Origin: Quillaja saponaria
Lineage: Eukaryota; Streptophyta; Magnoliopsida; Fabales; Quillajaceae
DNA length: 64,000 nucleotides
NCBI GenBank assembly: GCA_029379385.1
Contig: CM055615.1
Span: forward strand, 4,774,001-4,838,000
Direction: 5' to 3'
Numbering within the stretch: the stretch's first letter is position 1; the number at the start of each line of letters is the position of its first letter. The notes below the pieces were generated by a model. It was given only the letters and a program-made list of their open reading frames with translations, was not told the DNA's origin and did no database searches. A program made the position numbers and the translations under genes. Of this stretch, positions 37,519 through 49,800 are shown piece after piece.

Positions 37519-39970
37519 ATGCTCAAAACTTCTTTTCATGTGTCTGTTAGGTCTAGTCCTCCTCCATCCATATTTTCCTTATTAGGTTCAGTTTCTATTG
37601 CTTACACGCTTAAACAAGAGTTCTTAGCCACTGCAGAAGAAGAATTACTCCTACATAAGTATAGATTACTTGATTGTCATATTTACTTTTAGAATTCTTC
37701 TATTTGTTGATAATATCCTTGCAATAAGTTTATATAGAGAGGAGAAGAGAAAGAATACATTGCAGCATTGGTTGTTATCTTGATAATGCAATCTGTTCTG
37801 TGAGAGCGAGTCGTTGACTTTATTGTTTCTAAGTTCTTACGCAGAGTTTGTATAAGTTACAGAAATCAATCTTGATATTGCACCTGAGTGGATGTTCTAT
37901 TTAGTTGTGACATTAAGATCCACAACAACTTTAGAAAATGAATGGAATGTCTCATGATTTAGGCATCTGGAATAAGAGTACTGTGAAAGATCATAATATT
38001 GTTGTGGAAGATATGTCTTGCCTTGACCTATTGGACCATAGACAGCTTTGAGAGAGAGGAAAGTAGTGATTATTTGACTAAAATCTGAGTGAGATCTGAG
38101 ATAGAAAACCCAAATTGAAGAAATGACAATTCTAACAATAACATATTTAACATGTCAGAAATGCACTCAACCACATGCCATTGATCTTAAAAAAATCAAT
38201 CACAATTAGAACTCTCCAAAGTCCTTAAGTACAAATCAATTTAGTATACAGTCCGATGTGAGACTCAACAAACGCTTAACTCTCACAGCACAAACTTGGA
38301 TCGTCGCAAACTCTTCTAATTCTTGACTAAATTCTTGACGTCCTCGTCAAGACCACCCCACATTAAAAGTTAAATGTGCAAGTGTGTTGTACATAACCTT
38401 CAAGTTACAAATACATTTGGATTGATCATTTTGGGTCATATAGTTCAGTCATTGCCTCAAGTTACATAGGACAATTGGGCTTAGACGTTACAGAATAAAT
38501 CCTCCATTTTATAGTGAATTTCATTTCATCCTCTAGTGACCTGAATGATTAAAAACAATAGTTAAGCGAAAATATAAGTACTTATATGGAGGATCACAAA
38601 AATCCTGGACCTGGTGGATAGAATGTTTATTCCAAAAGTTGCTGGAGATACTATTAATCTTGATTTGGTAACTGCTGACTTTATATTCTGCAAAGTACGA
38701 ACTATCTCAATTCTCGAAGGTTGTATTTCAATTATACCAAGTGAGTGTGTAATTGAATGGTCCATCTAGTGGCACAAAAAAGTTCATGATGAGATTAATA
38801 ATATTGAGAATAATAATTTATTATTGAAACGAACTTAGATCTTCGTAAAGGATTCAAATTGTTTTATTCGGAATTCGAATCGAATTGGGCACTATTCGAA
38901 TTCCTGTACTCGAATTCGAATAGACTAATTCTGATAGGCACCATTTATAATTGAAGGTGTCCTTTCTGTATTCGGGTTCAGCTGGTTAGATTATGAAGAT
39001 GGATCATTTTCGTTTTGGGCATGTGGGGAAGATGATGAGGGAGGAGGGAAGAGTGAGATTGAAGTTCATTGTTGGCTTTCTTGATGTTCTCTTTCTCTGT
39101 GTCTAACGAGTTTCAGAGCTACTGAGATTGTTTCAACGTCGACATTTTCCAGCGATAACGGTTTGGAAGAAGTAATTTATTTTTTGAATATGAATCACCG
39201 TTTTTAGTGTCATGTTGTCCTCTAAAAACGCTCATTGCATGAACGGTTTTAATGATCACTATTATATGATTTCAGATACAAGATCCCTTAAAAAAATTAC
39301 AAATAAATAATACTTTTTTTCTCGTCATTTTATACAATTGATTTCTGGTACAATATTACTTTTGAACAAAAGTACAGATAAAATCATTTCTTTCTTTAAA
39401 TTATTAATATATCATCATAATTTTTCAATATCAACAAATCATACTATTAAGAATTTTTTAAAAAAGGTTAATCATAAACATAAAAGTTGAAATATTTTAC
39501 CAATTGCAGCTAAACCACCAATCACTTTATAAAAAAAGAAAAAAAAAATTCCCAAATTTGAACAATAGTAATAAATTAAGTTTATAAAAATCATATAAAA
39601 ATTAAAACATTTTGTCACTGTCACTCGTAGTTTTATTAACGACGTCCTAACTTTTGTAAGACAGTACAATAAAATAATTGTAAAATTCATATTTTTTTTA
39701 TTTTTCAAAAACTAGAGATTATACAAAATATATAAAAAGAAAAAACTGAATAATTTTTTTTCGTTAAAAAGAAATCTGTTTGGCTTCCATTTGCTTATTT
39801 TCAACAGAAAATATTTCACAAACCTTCTCATTCAATTATCGAACTAACCCAAAAAAGAAACCCCTATCCTCACCACCATTTTCCCACAATTTCTCAGAAA
39901 TCTCTTGAAAAAATCTAATTCAATCGATTTAACAAATTTTATCTTGGACATTCAATCATTGTAACTCCTA
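37519..39970. other. region between the GAUT8-like gene and the G3BP-like gene
   Basis: The first few hundred bp are the likely 3' UTR of the GAUT8-like gene. At about 38220-38480 there is text such as CCGATGTGAGACTCAACAAA, which resembles plant LTR or intergenic repeats, but I cannot define a family or ends. At 38562-38765 both strands are open for about 60-67 codons; I recognise neither. A trio of ATTCGAAT palindromes lies at 38873-38921. 39180-39780 is AT-rich. Confidence 0.4.
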
Positions 39971-40007
39971 ATAAAAAATCTGATCAAGGACTGGCTTCAG
40001 ACTTGAT

Positions 40008-40334
40008 TTGGAAGAATTGATTTTGCTTCAGTTGGGTACTATAACAGTGATTCCATTACACGCACGTAGTAATTGGGCAAACAAAACAGGGTTGTTGGGT
40101 ATTGAGGCCACAGTTGCTAATTTCAACCATAAATTATCGTTTTATACTATTGTTCAGACTTCAGAGACAGATGATGAAAGAGTCATCACCCTCGGTAAGG
40201 TACACCAATGCAAGAATATAGAATTGGTATTCTCATCTAATCACCCAATTGGTTTTTTTTTTTCCCTAGTAAGAACAAAGCAACAAATATATTACAACCT
40301 GGTCAGGACTCCACATTACAGATTAGAAACATAA
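40008..40334 (+). other. unrecognised open frame of 108 codons without an ATG start
   Basis: The frame reads EELILLQLGTITVIPLHARS and onward to a stop at 40332-40334, beginning at a TTG rather than ATG. It follows a pyrimidine-rich, leader-like stretch (39820-39960). I recognise no domain. It could be a relic exon or chance; it lies in or beside the 3' UTR of the convergent G3BP-like gene. Low confidence that it is coding. Confidence 0.2.
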
Positions 40335-40848
40335 AACAAATCTCGATCCGAATTTCTGAATAGGATCCTTTTTAATAGAGGAAGACAAGGCTTTCTATCC
40401 CTAGAAACACTTTGTAATGGTTTGATATAAATAATAATAAAAAATTGAAATATTAAACCGCTCTGATAATCAGTTCTGCAAACTTATACTACCAGATAGA
40501 TAAGCTAACATAACCCAACTGTTGATAGCCATGGAAGTGCATGAGTGCCCCAAAATATTAAGCAAACCCCGGATCCCAAAATGGACTTAACTTCTGGTTG
40601 CTAGATGGACACTGGCATATAGAACATAAATTGGAAATTACCAGTATCCAAAAAAGACTCGAGACTAAATTGGAAATTACCATTCCATGAAAAGACTCAA
40701 AACTATAGGAAACCTAAAACTCGGGTAACTCATCCGCAAAGATATTGGAAAACCACCATCTTAATGCTGCTCAGCTACTTGTACAACTGCACTTCAAAAA
40801 GAAAATAATCTTCAATCACTCACGTACCTCATCAAATGCTGCACTTCA

Positions 40849-43800
40849 TCAGGCAGAAGCAGGTACGCGCAATGATGTAGTTTTGGCAGTTGTATTAACA
40901 TCAAACCCACCAGTTCGATTGATACGACCAGCTATTGTTTCCCATTTGATCAGACCTCTGATACCCATCAGTTCCACGGTTTGAAAATCCTCCCCGATTT
41001 CCATTCCTGTTACCAAACTCAGCCCTGCCATAGGAGTCACTACGGATAAAGCTCCTCCCATTTCCATAATTCCCACGCCCTCTTACTCCCTCATTCCTGT
41101 ATCCTGCACCTCTTCCAGATGAAAATCGTCCCCTACTGTTCCCTGGACACAGAAACAAATAAATACTTTCATAACAGATAAAACTGAGGCAGCTAAGAAG
41201 TGTTGAAGTTTCACATCAAAATCAATAGAAGATATAAACCTACAAAACAGAAAATGATCTTTCATGCAAGAAACTGCAGCTAAATTGAAATAGACTCTAC
41301 ATCCAATAACCTTTGGCTAAAAGAGGCAAATTAAAAATTTATGTATGATTTCTCTGGCAAATTTAATAGAGCCTTCTATCTTACTTAAGTACATTGCAAA
41401 CCAGCACTGATCCAGAAGAGAAGAAAAAAAAATCTCTTAAATGTCAGTGAAATCAATGGTCTCTATAATACCGTATGGTTTAGGATCCTTTGACATTGTA
41501 TAAGAGACTCATTCCATTAAAAGAGTTGCAGAAAACATTATATATGTAAAACTTTGGAGAGAAACCCAAGAGAATTGTGGGTGAATTAAATGAGTATATC
41601 TCACACAATGAATATATATTTATAGTGTAAAATAGCTATTACAAGCTACAATCTAAGAGCCAATCAAGACTATAATTACAAGGTATAATCTAGGAGTTAA
41701 TCAAGACTATAATCAAGGAACTAACAACCCTATAGTCAAAAGAGAAGAAACTAAAAAGTCTATAGTCAAAGGAGCTAATTAAGTCTATAATCGATGAGCT
41801 AATTAACGCTGAAAACTATTCACTATTTCAATACTCCCCTCAAGCTGGAGCATAGAGATTATATGTTCCAAACTTGTTGTATAGATATTGCAACCGATTT
41901 CCTGCCAAAGACTTTGTGAATAGGTCTACTAACTGATCTTCAGATTTTGCATATGTGATCTTGATTGTATTATCCATAAGTTTCTCACGGACGAAATGAG
42001 AGTCAACTTCTATATGTTTTGTTCGTTCATGAAAGACTAGATTTGAAGCAATATGTAATACAGCTTGATTATCACATTCTTCATGGGCTGTGAGTGCTAA
42101 AATCCAACTTCTTCTAGTAGATTTTATAGCTAAACTAACTTAGCAATGATATGAGTCATGGCCCTGTATTCAGATTCAATACTAAATCTAGCAACAACAA
42201 TCTGCTTTTTGCTTTTCCAAGAAACAAGATTTCTTCTCAGAAATATACAGTATCCTATAGTAAATCTTCTGTCAAATAGAGAGCCTGCCTAATCAACATT
42301 ACTAAACTTTGAACTGGAGTAGAATAATTATATTTCTGAATTAATGTGTAACCACGACCATGTTCTCGAACTAGAGTGTGCTCATGGTTCTTATATAAGT
42401 AACCCCTTTTCCGGTGCAGTTTTAAGATATCTTAGGATATGAATAATAACATTCTAATGAGATATTCAAGACTGAGAAAGAAATTGGCTAACCATACTAG
42501 TTGCAAAAGCAATATCATGTCTAGTGATTGTGAGATAGTTCAGCTGACCAACAAGATGTTTGTATTGCTCAAGATTCGTCAGTTACTCCCCCTCATCCGG
42601 TACTAGTATAGTATTGGGATCCATAGGAGTGTCCACAAATTTTGAATCTAACAAACTTATTTCACTCAAGACACCCAGACAATACTTTCTTTGAAAAAGA
42701 CAAATCTACAATTATGATCTCGCAACCTCAATGTCCAAGAAGTATTTTAACTATCCCAAGTCTTTGGTTTGAAACTTGGATTGTAGGAATGATTTTAATT
42801 GTTGAATCCTATGGTTATCATTACCTGTAATCACAATATCATCCACATATACAATTAAAAAAAATTTTGCCATTAGATGTATGTTTGTAGAAAAACAGGT
42901 GATCAACAGTACACCTTTGAAGGCCAAAACTAAGAACAACTTCACTGAATCTACCAAACCAAGCTCCGGGAGACTGCTTCAAGCCATATAAAGACTTTTT
43001 CAATCGACACACCATGTAAGAAAGCCACTATGTAAGAAAACATAAAGATTTCTTCATCAAGGCCACCATGTAAGAAAGCATTTTTGATATGCAATTGATG
43101 GAGTGGCCAATCAAAAATAGTAGCTAGAGAAATGAAGACCCTGACAAAAATAATTTTAGCTACGGAAGAGAAAGTTTCTGAATAATCCACACCATAGACT
43201 TGACCTGAGTGTAGCCATAAACCTAAGCGTAACCTTTAGCAACCAAACTAGCCTTTAAGCGATCAAGAGAAGTATCAGGACAAACTTTCACAGTATATAC
43301 CCATTTACATCCAATCGTAGACTTACCAGAAGGTAAAGAGACCAGTTTCCAAATACTATTAGTATGTAAGACGTTCATTTCATCAAAATGACCTATATCA
43401 CATGGGATGAGCAAGAGCATCATTAGTGGGCTTTGGAATAGAAATAGCAGACAAAGAGGATACAAGTGCATAATAGGGTGAAGATAAACAATAACTCAAA
43501 AATATAAATAGGATACGCACTACGAGTTGAACGTGTACCTCTTTGTAAAACAGGTGGTGGAGCATGATCCGAGATACGGGAAAATGTTGGTACAAAGTGA
43601 GTCATCAGGTACATCATCAGAGTTTGCTGGAGGATCAGGCTGAGAACGATGATGGTAAACCTAGAGAGGACGTTCATATGAGGTAAAAGACTCTGGTAGT
43701 GGTGCACGTGAGGCAAATAGTGCAGGTTCATATGATCCAAGATAAGGAATCAGAAGAGCCTCAAAGATAGGAGGTGACTCAGGAATAATCAAGGAAAAAA

Positions 43801-46800
43801 ATGAGGATTCTTAAAAAAATGTGACATCAGCGGAGATAAAATAGCGATTCTTATCTGAAGAGTAACACTTATACCCTTTTTGAAGACGAGAATAACCCAA
43901 GAAGATGCACTTGATTGATTTGGAAGAGAGTTTATCCTGTCTAGGTGTTAGATCATGAACAAAACAAATGCAACCAAAGATACGAAACGGAAGTGGATAT
44001 AAGGGATGATTAGGAAAGGAATATGGCATGTAATTAATGAGGTAGCATGCAATAAAGACAACATCACCCTAAAACAGAAGTGGAACATGACTATAAATTA
44101 ATAGAGTGCGAGCAGTTTTAATTAAATGTCTATTTTTGAGCTCAGCAACTCCATTTTGTTGAGGGGTATGAGAACAACATGATTAAGGTAGTATACCTTG
44201 AGATGTCTTAAAATGTTGAAATGATGTAAAAAAGTATTCACGTGCATTATCATCATGCAAAATACAAATAAAAACACCAAATTGTGTTTCAATTTCAACA
44301 TAAAACTATTGGAATATAGAAAATAATTCAAAACGATTTTTCATTAAAAAAAACCACGTGCAACGAGAATAGTCATCAATAAAGATTACAAAATACTAAA
44401 ATCTCAAAAATGAACTGACACAACTAGGACCCCAAATATCAATATAAACAAGATAAAAATGAGACTGCTCTAAAATGACTATGCTTTGGAAATAAAACAC
44501 ATATATGCTTACTAAGCTAACACGACTCATAATTTAAAGATGATAAACGAGAAACTATTTTTTAAAGTTTGGATAAACTAGGATGACCCAACCGAATGTG
44601 AATAAAAATAGGTGACATATCTGTAGAGCAAGCTACCGAAGATGTAGATAGTGTCGTAAGATGGTAGAGACCCTGTGACTTATGCCCCGTGCCAATTGTC
44701 ATGTACGTCAATCTTGTATAATAAAGGAATTAGTGAAAGAAAAATCAAGAGGACTAGTCAATTGACTAACAGAAATCAAACTAAACAAACATTCTGAGAC
44801 ATAAAGCACAGACTCTAAAAGTAAAGAAGATAATAGTGTCACTTGACATATACCTTTAGCAATGGTTGTGGAACCATTAGCTATAGTAACAGTAGAAAGT
44901 GATAGTGAATTAATAATACTAAAAAAATATTTAGAGTTACCAGATATGTTATCAGAGGTACCAGAATCAAGAACCAATGTGTCAACAGAGGTCTTAGAGA
45001 GACAGATGACACAATTACCATGAGAAGATTGCTGGGTAACCTGGTATTGTAGGAACTTATCATATTCAGTGGCTGATAATGACACATTAAGAGACTTGTC
45101 TTCAGATGGTGAAATTGCAAGTGGATTGGCTGACTGAACAATGTTAACTTTAGGACCCGGATAACCAATCAGTTGGTAACACTTTTCTTGGGTATGACCC
45201 ATCCTGTTACAATGAGTGCATTAGGAACTTTCACGGCCCCGACCCCCTCGACCTTGACCTCCTCGAGTACTAAAGTGGGAGATCAAGACCAAGAAATCAG
45301 GAGATGGATTCTCAACATGTGTTACTATCAGAGAGGAGATACGTAACAGCCAAGCAAACACATCTTCCATGGAAGGAATAGTAAAACTTGCCAATATCTG
45401 ATTGCGAACTGGATCAAGATCAGCTCGGAGGCCATATAGAGTGAGAATCATGAATAACTTGTCCTTTGTGCCTCTTGGTCAGCTAGATCAGTGATAAGAG
45501 GTAATATTTCAACAAATTCAGCTATATATATATAATACCACAGTGTAAAAATTTTGGATATTATTAGTGTATAAACCTCTGACTCGTTTCCACAATTCAA
45601 AACATGTCTTATATGCCCAGAAAATCTGCAATATAGAAGGTTCAAAGGATGCCCAAAGTAAATTGCATAATTGAGCATCGATCTTTTTCCAATTGGGTTA
45701 TTCAGGGGTTAGAATATCGACCAATGATTTTGTGAGATAATCTTCATATCCCTGTCCCAAAAACCATAACTCAACAAATATAGCCCAAGAGAAATAATTA
45801 GATCTATTCAATTTCTCAGTAGTGATAACAGGGGATCCAAAAAATATCTAGATAAAAGCACTAGGTTTTGACATACTTATTTCAAATTTTTCAAAGGTAA
45901 ACATACTGATGAACGGTATCGATACACAGTAGTCAAAATGACTAGACCTTGATTTTTGATCGTACTGCTGGAATGAAACGCAATAGTAGAGAGATATGTT
46001 GGAAAAAGATACAGCGTAAAATAAAAATTAGGGTTTTCTCTACCCAAGCTCTGATACCATGTAAAACTTTAGAGAGAAAGAGAGAAACCTAAGAAAATTG
46101 TAGGTGAATTAAATGATACCTCACATAATGAACATATATTTTTAGTATAAAATAGCTATTACAAGCTACAATCTAATAGCCAATTAAGGCTTAGCTACAA
46201 GTTATAATCTAGGAGCCAATCAAGTCTGTAATTACAAGCTATAATCTAGGGAGACAATCAAGGCTATAATCAAGGAACTAACAAGCCTATAGTCAAAAAA
46301 GAAGAAACTAACAAGTCTATAGTCAAAGGAGCTAATTAGTCTAAGGAGCTAATTAATGCTAAAACTATTCACTATTTCAATAGTATAGATCATACAAGTC
46401 AAATTCATATCAATAGGAGGTCGTTGACTAACTTATTTAATAGCTAAAGTCTTTTCATATGAAAACTTTATAAACCATTCATTTTAAATTGGGAAGCATA
46501 GATACATGCATATGGTAGGAGCATCTGTGTTGGATACGTATCCAATATGGCTAAGCCTAGGGTATGGCTGGATATGTATCCAATTTTTTTTTTTTTTTAA
46601 TGTCTGAACATTGGATACAGGTTGGATACGACTTGATAAAAACTCAGACACAGCTGGATACGCTGCAGCTTCTTCTTCATCCTTCAGACCTGCACCTTGT
46701 TCCTCTTTCAAACCTTCTTTTGCACTTTGCAGATGATTCGGGTGATCTAGAGTTGTTTTTAGGCAAATCGTAGGTGCCTCCTTGTATATTGCCACTGACT

Positions 46801-49800
46801 TACTGGCATTGTTGACGAAGATGAACCCCAAATATGAAACGTTTGAAACCTCTTCTTCCTTCTCATTCGTTCGCAAATGATCCCTTTCCTGGTTTGTGCA
46901 AAATGGTCCATTCGTTATTAATTAATGTATCTTAGAGGTATCGTATCCTAGTTTTTTAAAAATTGTCACTCCCTCGTATCCATATCCGTGCTTCATAGAT
47001 TTTAAATGATATTGATGAGATAGCTACTTATCTCCGATTGATGTAAAGTTCACAAACTAGGTTTATATGAAGATGACTTAATCCAACAGAGGATTTTGAG
47101 ACACATCCAATAAAAAAGTATTCAATGTTACTCAAACGAAATTTGCTTTATTATGAATATGCTATGAATTTGTTGTTTTAATTTACTTAATTTTATCTAG
47201 ATATCTTGGTCTCCTAGTACTATTCTTTAAATAAATAAAAACTTTGATTTCCATAGTCATGTCCGCATCTGGGCATTAGAGCTAGCAAGTAAGAACAGTA
47301 CCACTTCCCCTACTTAACTCTAATAGTAGTACGTCCCGTCTGCATTTACCAAGAGTCATTAAGATGATAGCTGCATTTTGGCTTCCTCAAAACCTAAACA
47401 TGTAATTCTATTGATTCATGTAATGCATGTGAAGACGGCTTTTTGATGTCATTACCCCAATCATTATTGAGCAGATTGTTAAGCAATAATCTTATAGAAA
47501 AAACAATGATCAACAACTTGCCTCTATTGGTGGACTTCTTCTCCTCCACAACAACATGGCGCCCGTTAATCAGAATTGGAGAAGCCTGATATAAGAGTGA
47601 AAATGTTATTCATGCAAATGAGAGAGCCTATATGACTCAAACACATATGAGAGCCATTTATATGACATCATAATGAAGTGTATATAACAGGACTCAAGAG
47701 AAGGACTAAGGATCCTCCTCTCTTAATTACGTTAATAAAGAAATACAAATAAACTCCCAAGTTAACCTCTCTTATACCATAAGAATATCAGAGAAGCAAG
47801 AAAAATCACAAAGATCACATGGCATATCTCTATTAAGATCCATCCTTTTGGAAAAGCACAAGCCAGTAATATAAATGAAACCCCACTTAGCAATTATATT
47901 AAGACTAAAGTTTGAAGCAAATAGAAGGGAACAAGATCAAAATATGGAATTAAACAATCAGTGCCTTTAGTGCAATAGTAGTTAATAATGTAAATCTCAC
48001 ATTACTCGACAGCTTCCACTAGTGAATGAATAGAGAGAGAGAACAAGCCAAGCCCATTTACTGATATATTAAATATGACAAGTAACACCCAACCTCCAAA
48101 TCAATGCCAAAGTGAAAAAACACATCAAGTACACAAAACTACGAATGAAGCAAAGGACTTGGACTTGGACTTGACAAAAGATAAGACATGATACAACAGA
48201 CATAGATATCCAATAAAATAGACTAAGCCATGACAATTATGTGTGTGTGTGTGTTTATATAGATAGATGTGTGTGTGTATATACACACACAAAAAATCAG
48301 CCTATATGCATAAAAGAAAGTACAAGGATTCACAATGTACGGGAAAACAAAAACGGAAACTGCATATGGGGACTATAAATGAAGTCCCTAGATCTTAAAT
48401 AAAGTCTCTATCAAACCACAGCATAGTATGTTGCATATGCACACAATGGTTTCAAGAGGAACTATAATTGCCAAAAGAACAACATGAAAGAGTAATCAAA
48501 AATCCATAACTAGTGCAACATTCATATGTCTCCATAAAGCAATATAAATAATTAACAACTTTTTAATGACCTTATACCCATAAAATAATATCAACTAGTG
48601 TTTTCCCTTCCCTAATTTCAAATAAGTAAAATGACCTTGTACCCACTCCATCAAAACCATATTATGAAACAGTAAATGGGACAGCAAAGCAGAGTCCAAC
48701 ATCTACCTCAATTGCACTTGGCACAGCATTTGCCAATTCAAATTCCACAAAGCCAAAACAAAATCCCTGTTGTATACCATACACAAAACAGAAAAATTAA
48801 CTGACAGAACAGCTGATAACAAGAAGCAGAAACTTAAGTCACATGTCAAATACCTTATTGTTTCTAACTTGGATGCCACCACTCTTGATAGGTCCAAACT
48901 TCTTGAACTCATTCTCAAGAAGGGCAGGTGTCGCATTCATAGGAAGACCTCTTACATAGATAGAATAACCATCAGCTGTCCACAAGAAAGTAAAAACGAT
49001 GAGTTAATCTCAACTTAGTACACACATGTGTAAGTATTACAAAACCAAAAGTCTAGATAGAATTGACTGTTCTCCATAGAAGTGAATTAGTAAGCTCAAC
49101 TGGAACCACATGATGAAAGGAACTACAAACCTTCAGCTTCTTGGTTTTTTCCATAGTCATTTGCAGCCGTGCTAGAAACTGGTGTTTCAGAAACACTGGC
49201 CGGTAGAGGTGCAGTAGTCCCCTGTTGTTCTTGGCTCTTCTGTGCAGGAGTCCCCTGTTGCTCGTGGCTCTTCGGTGCAGATCTCACAGTAGTAGCTGTA
49301 GATACAGAAAAAGGTGCAGCACTCTCCTTCATAGCCTTCAACTGTGAATATAATAAAACTATTTTAGAATTGGATATATACACAATGAGTCATTCATTTG
49401 GAACAATAAACGATAATTTCTGGCCAAATGTGAATATTACAAAAACAGATGTTCTGTACAGTAACAATAAATCTGAAGAAACTCAATAAAGGGTTTGCAA
49501 ATTTTATTGGTAGTTACTACAGAGGCTTTAACACAAATGCTACTCACAATAGAGGCGTACGACTTCTTCGGGGCTTCTTCAATTTCAGAGGTAGATTCAG
49601 TTACCACCTGGGGTACATCAGGAATTTCATCAACAACCTCAGGTACCCACGCATTCTCTTCTTCAATAGAAGCCTGGCCATTGTCAGAAGTATTGTATAC
49701 TTCCTCTCCATCATTATCCTCTGCAGGTGTAGGTATTTGCTCGGAAATATGGATCTCTTGCACAGAAGGATCTGCCACAACAAATATCTTCAGTATGAGC

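Larger units (their letters stand above)
41545..46379 (-). mobile_element. decayed Ty1/copia retrotransposon (copia-2) inside a G3BP intron
   Basis: Two direct LTRs (41545-41830 and 46060-46379), each running TGTAAAAC to TTTCA on the plus strand, enclose a 4.2-kb interior. Read on the minus strand, the 5' LTR is followed at once by TGGTATCAGAGC (46059-46048), the initiator-Met tRNA primer site. The 3' LTR is preceded by the purine tract TTGAGGGGAGT. Order: gag, CCHC knuckle, protease, integrase, reverse transcriptase, RNase H, as in Ty1/copia. The coding region is split by many frameshifts and stops. LTRs differ by substitutions and length (286 against 320 bp), so insertion is old. The flanks (ATATA and ATAGT) do not form a clean target duplication. 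Confidence 0.93.
41143..47521 (-). other. 6.4-kb GC-AG intron of the G3BP-like gene
   Basis: The donor is AATAGAG/GCAAGT and the acceptor GTCCAG/GGAACAG. Joining them gives STNRG-NSRGRF in frame (phase 1 on both sides). GC donors need a strong surrounding match, and AG/GCAAGT is that consensus. The intron contains copia-2 (41545-46379) in the same sense as the gene. About 1.1 kb of other intron DNA (46380-47520) remains on the donor side and 400 bp on the acceptor side. Confidence 0.85.

Noticed and set aside
38562..38765. Both strands open for about 65 codons
   Set aside because: No family recognised, no flanking exons with splice signals and no conserved motif in either translation. Treated as chance.
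46048..46059. tRNA-like TGGTATCAGAGC considered as part of a tRNA gene
   Set aside because: Only the 12-base primer-site match is present next to an LTR; no cloverleaf, A box or B box surrounds it.
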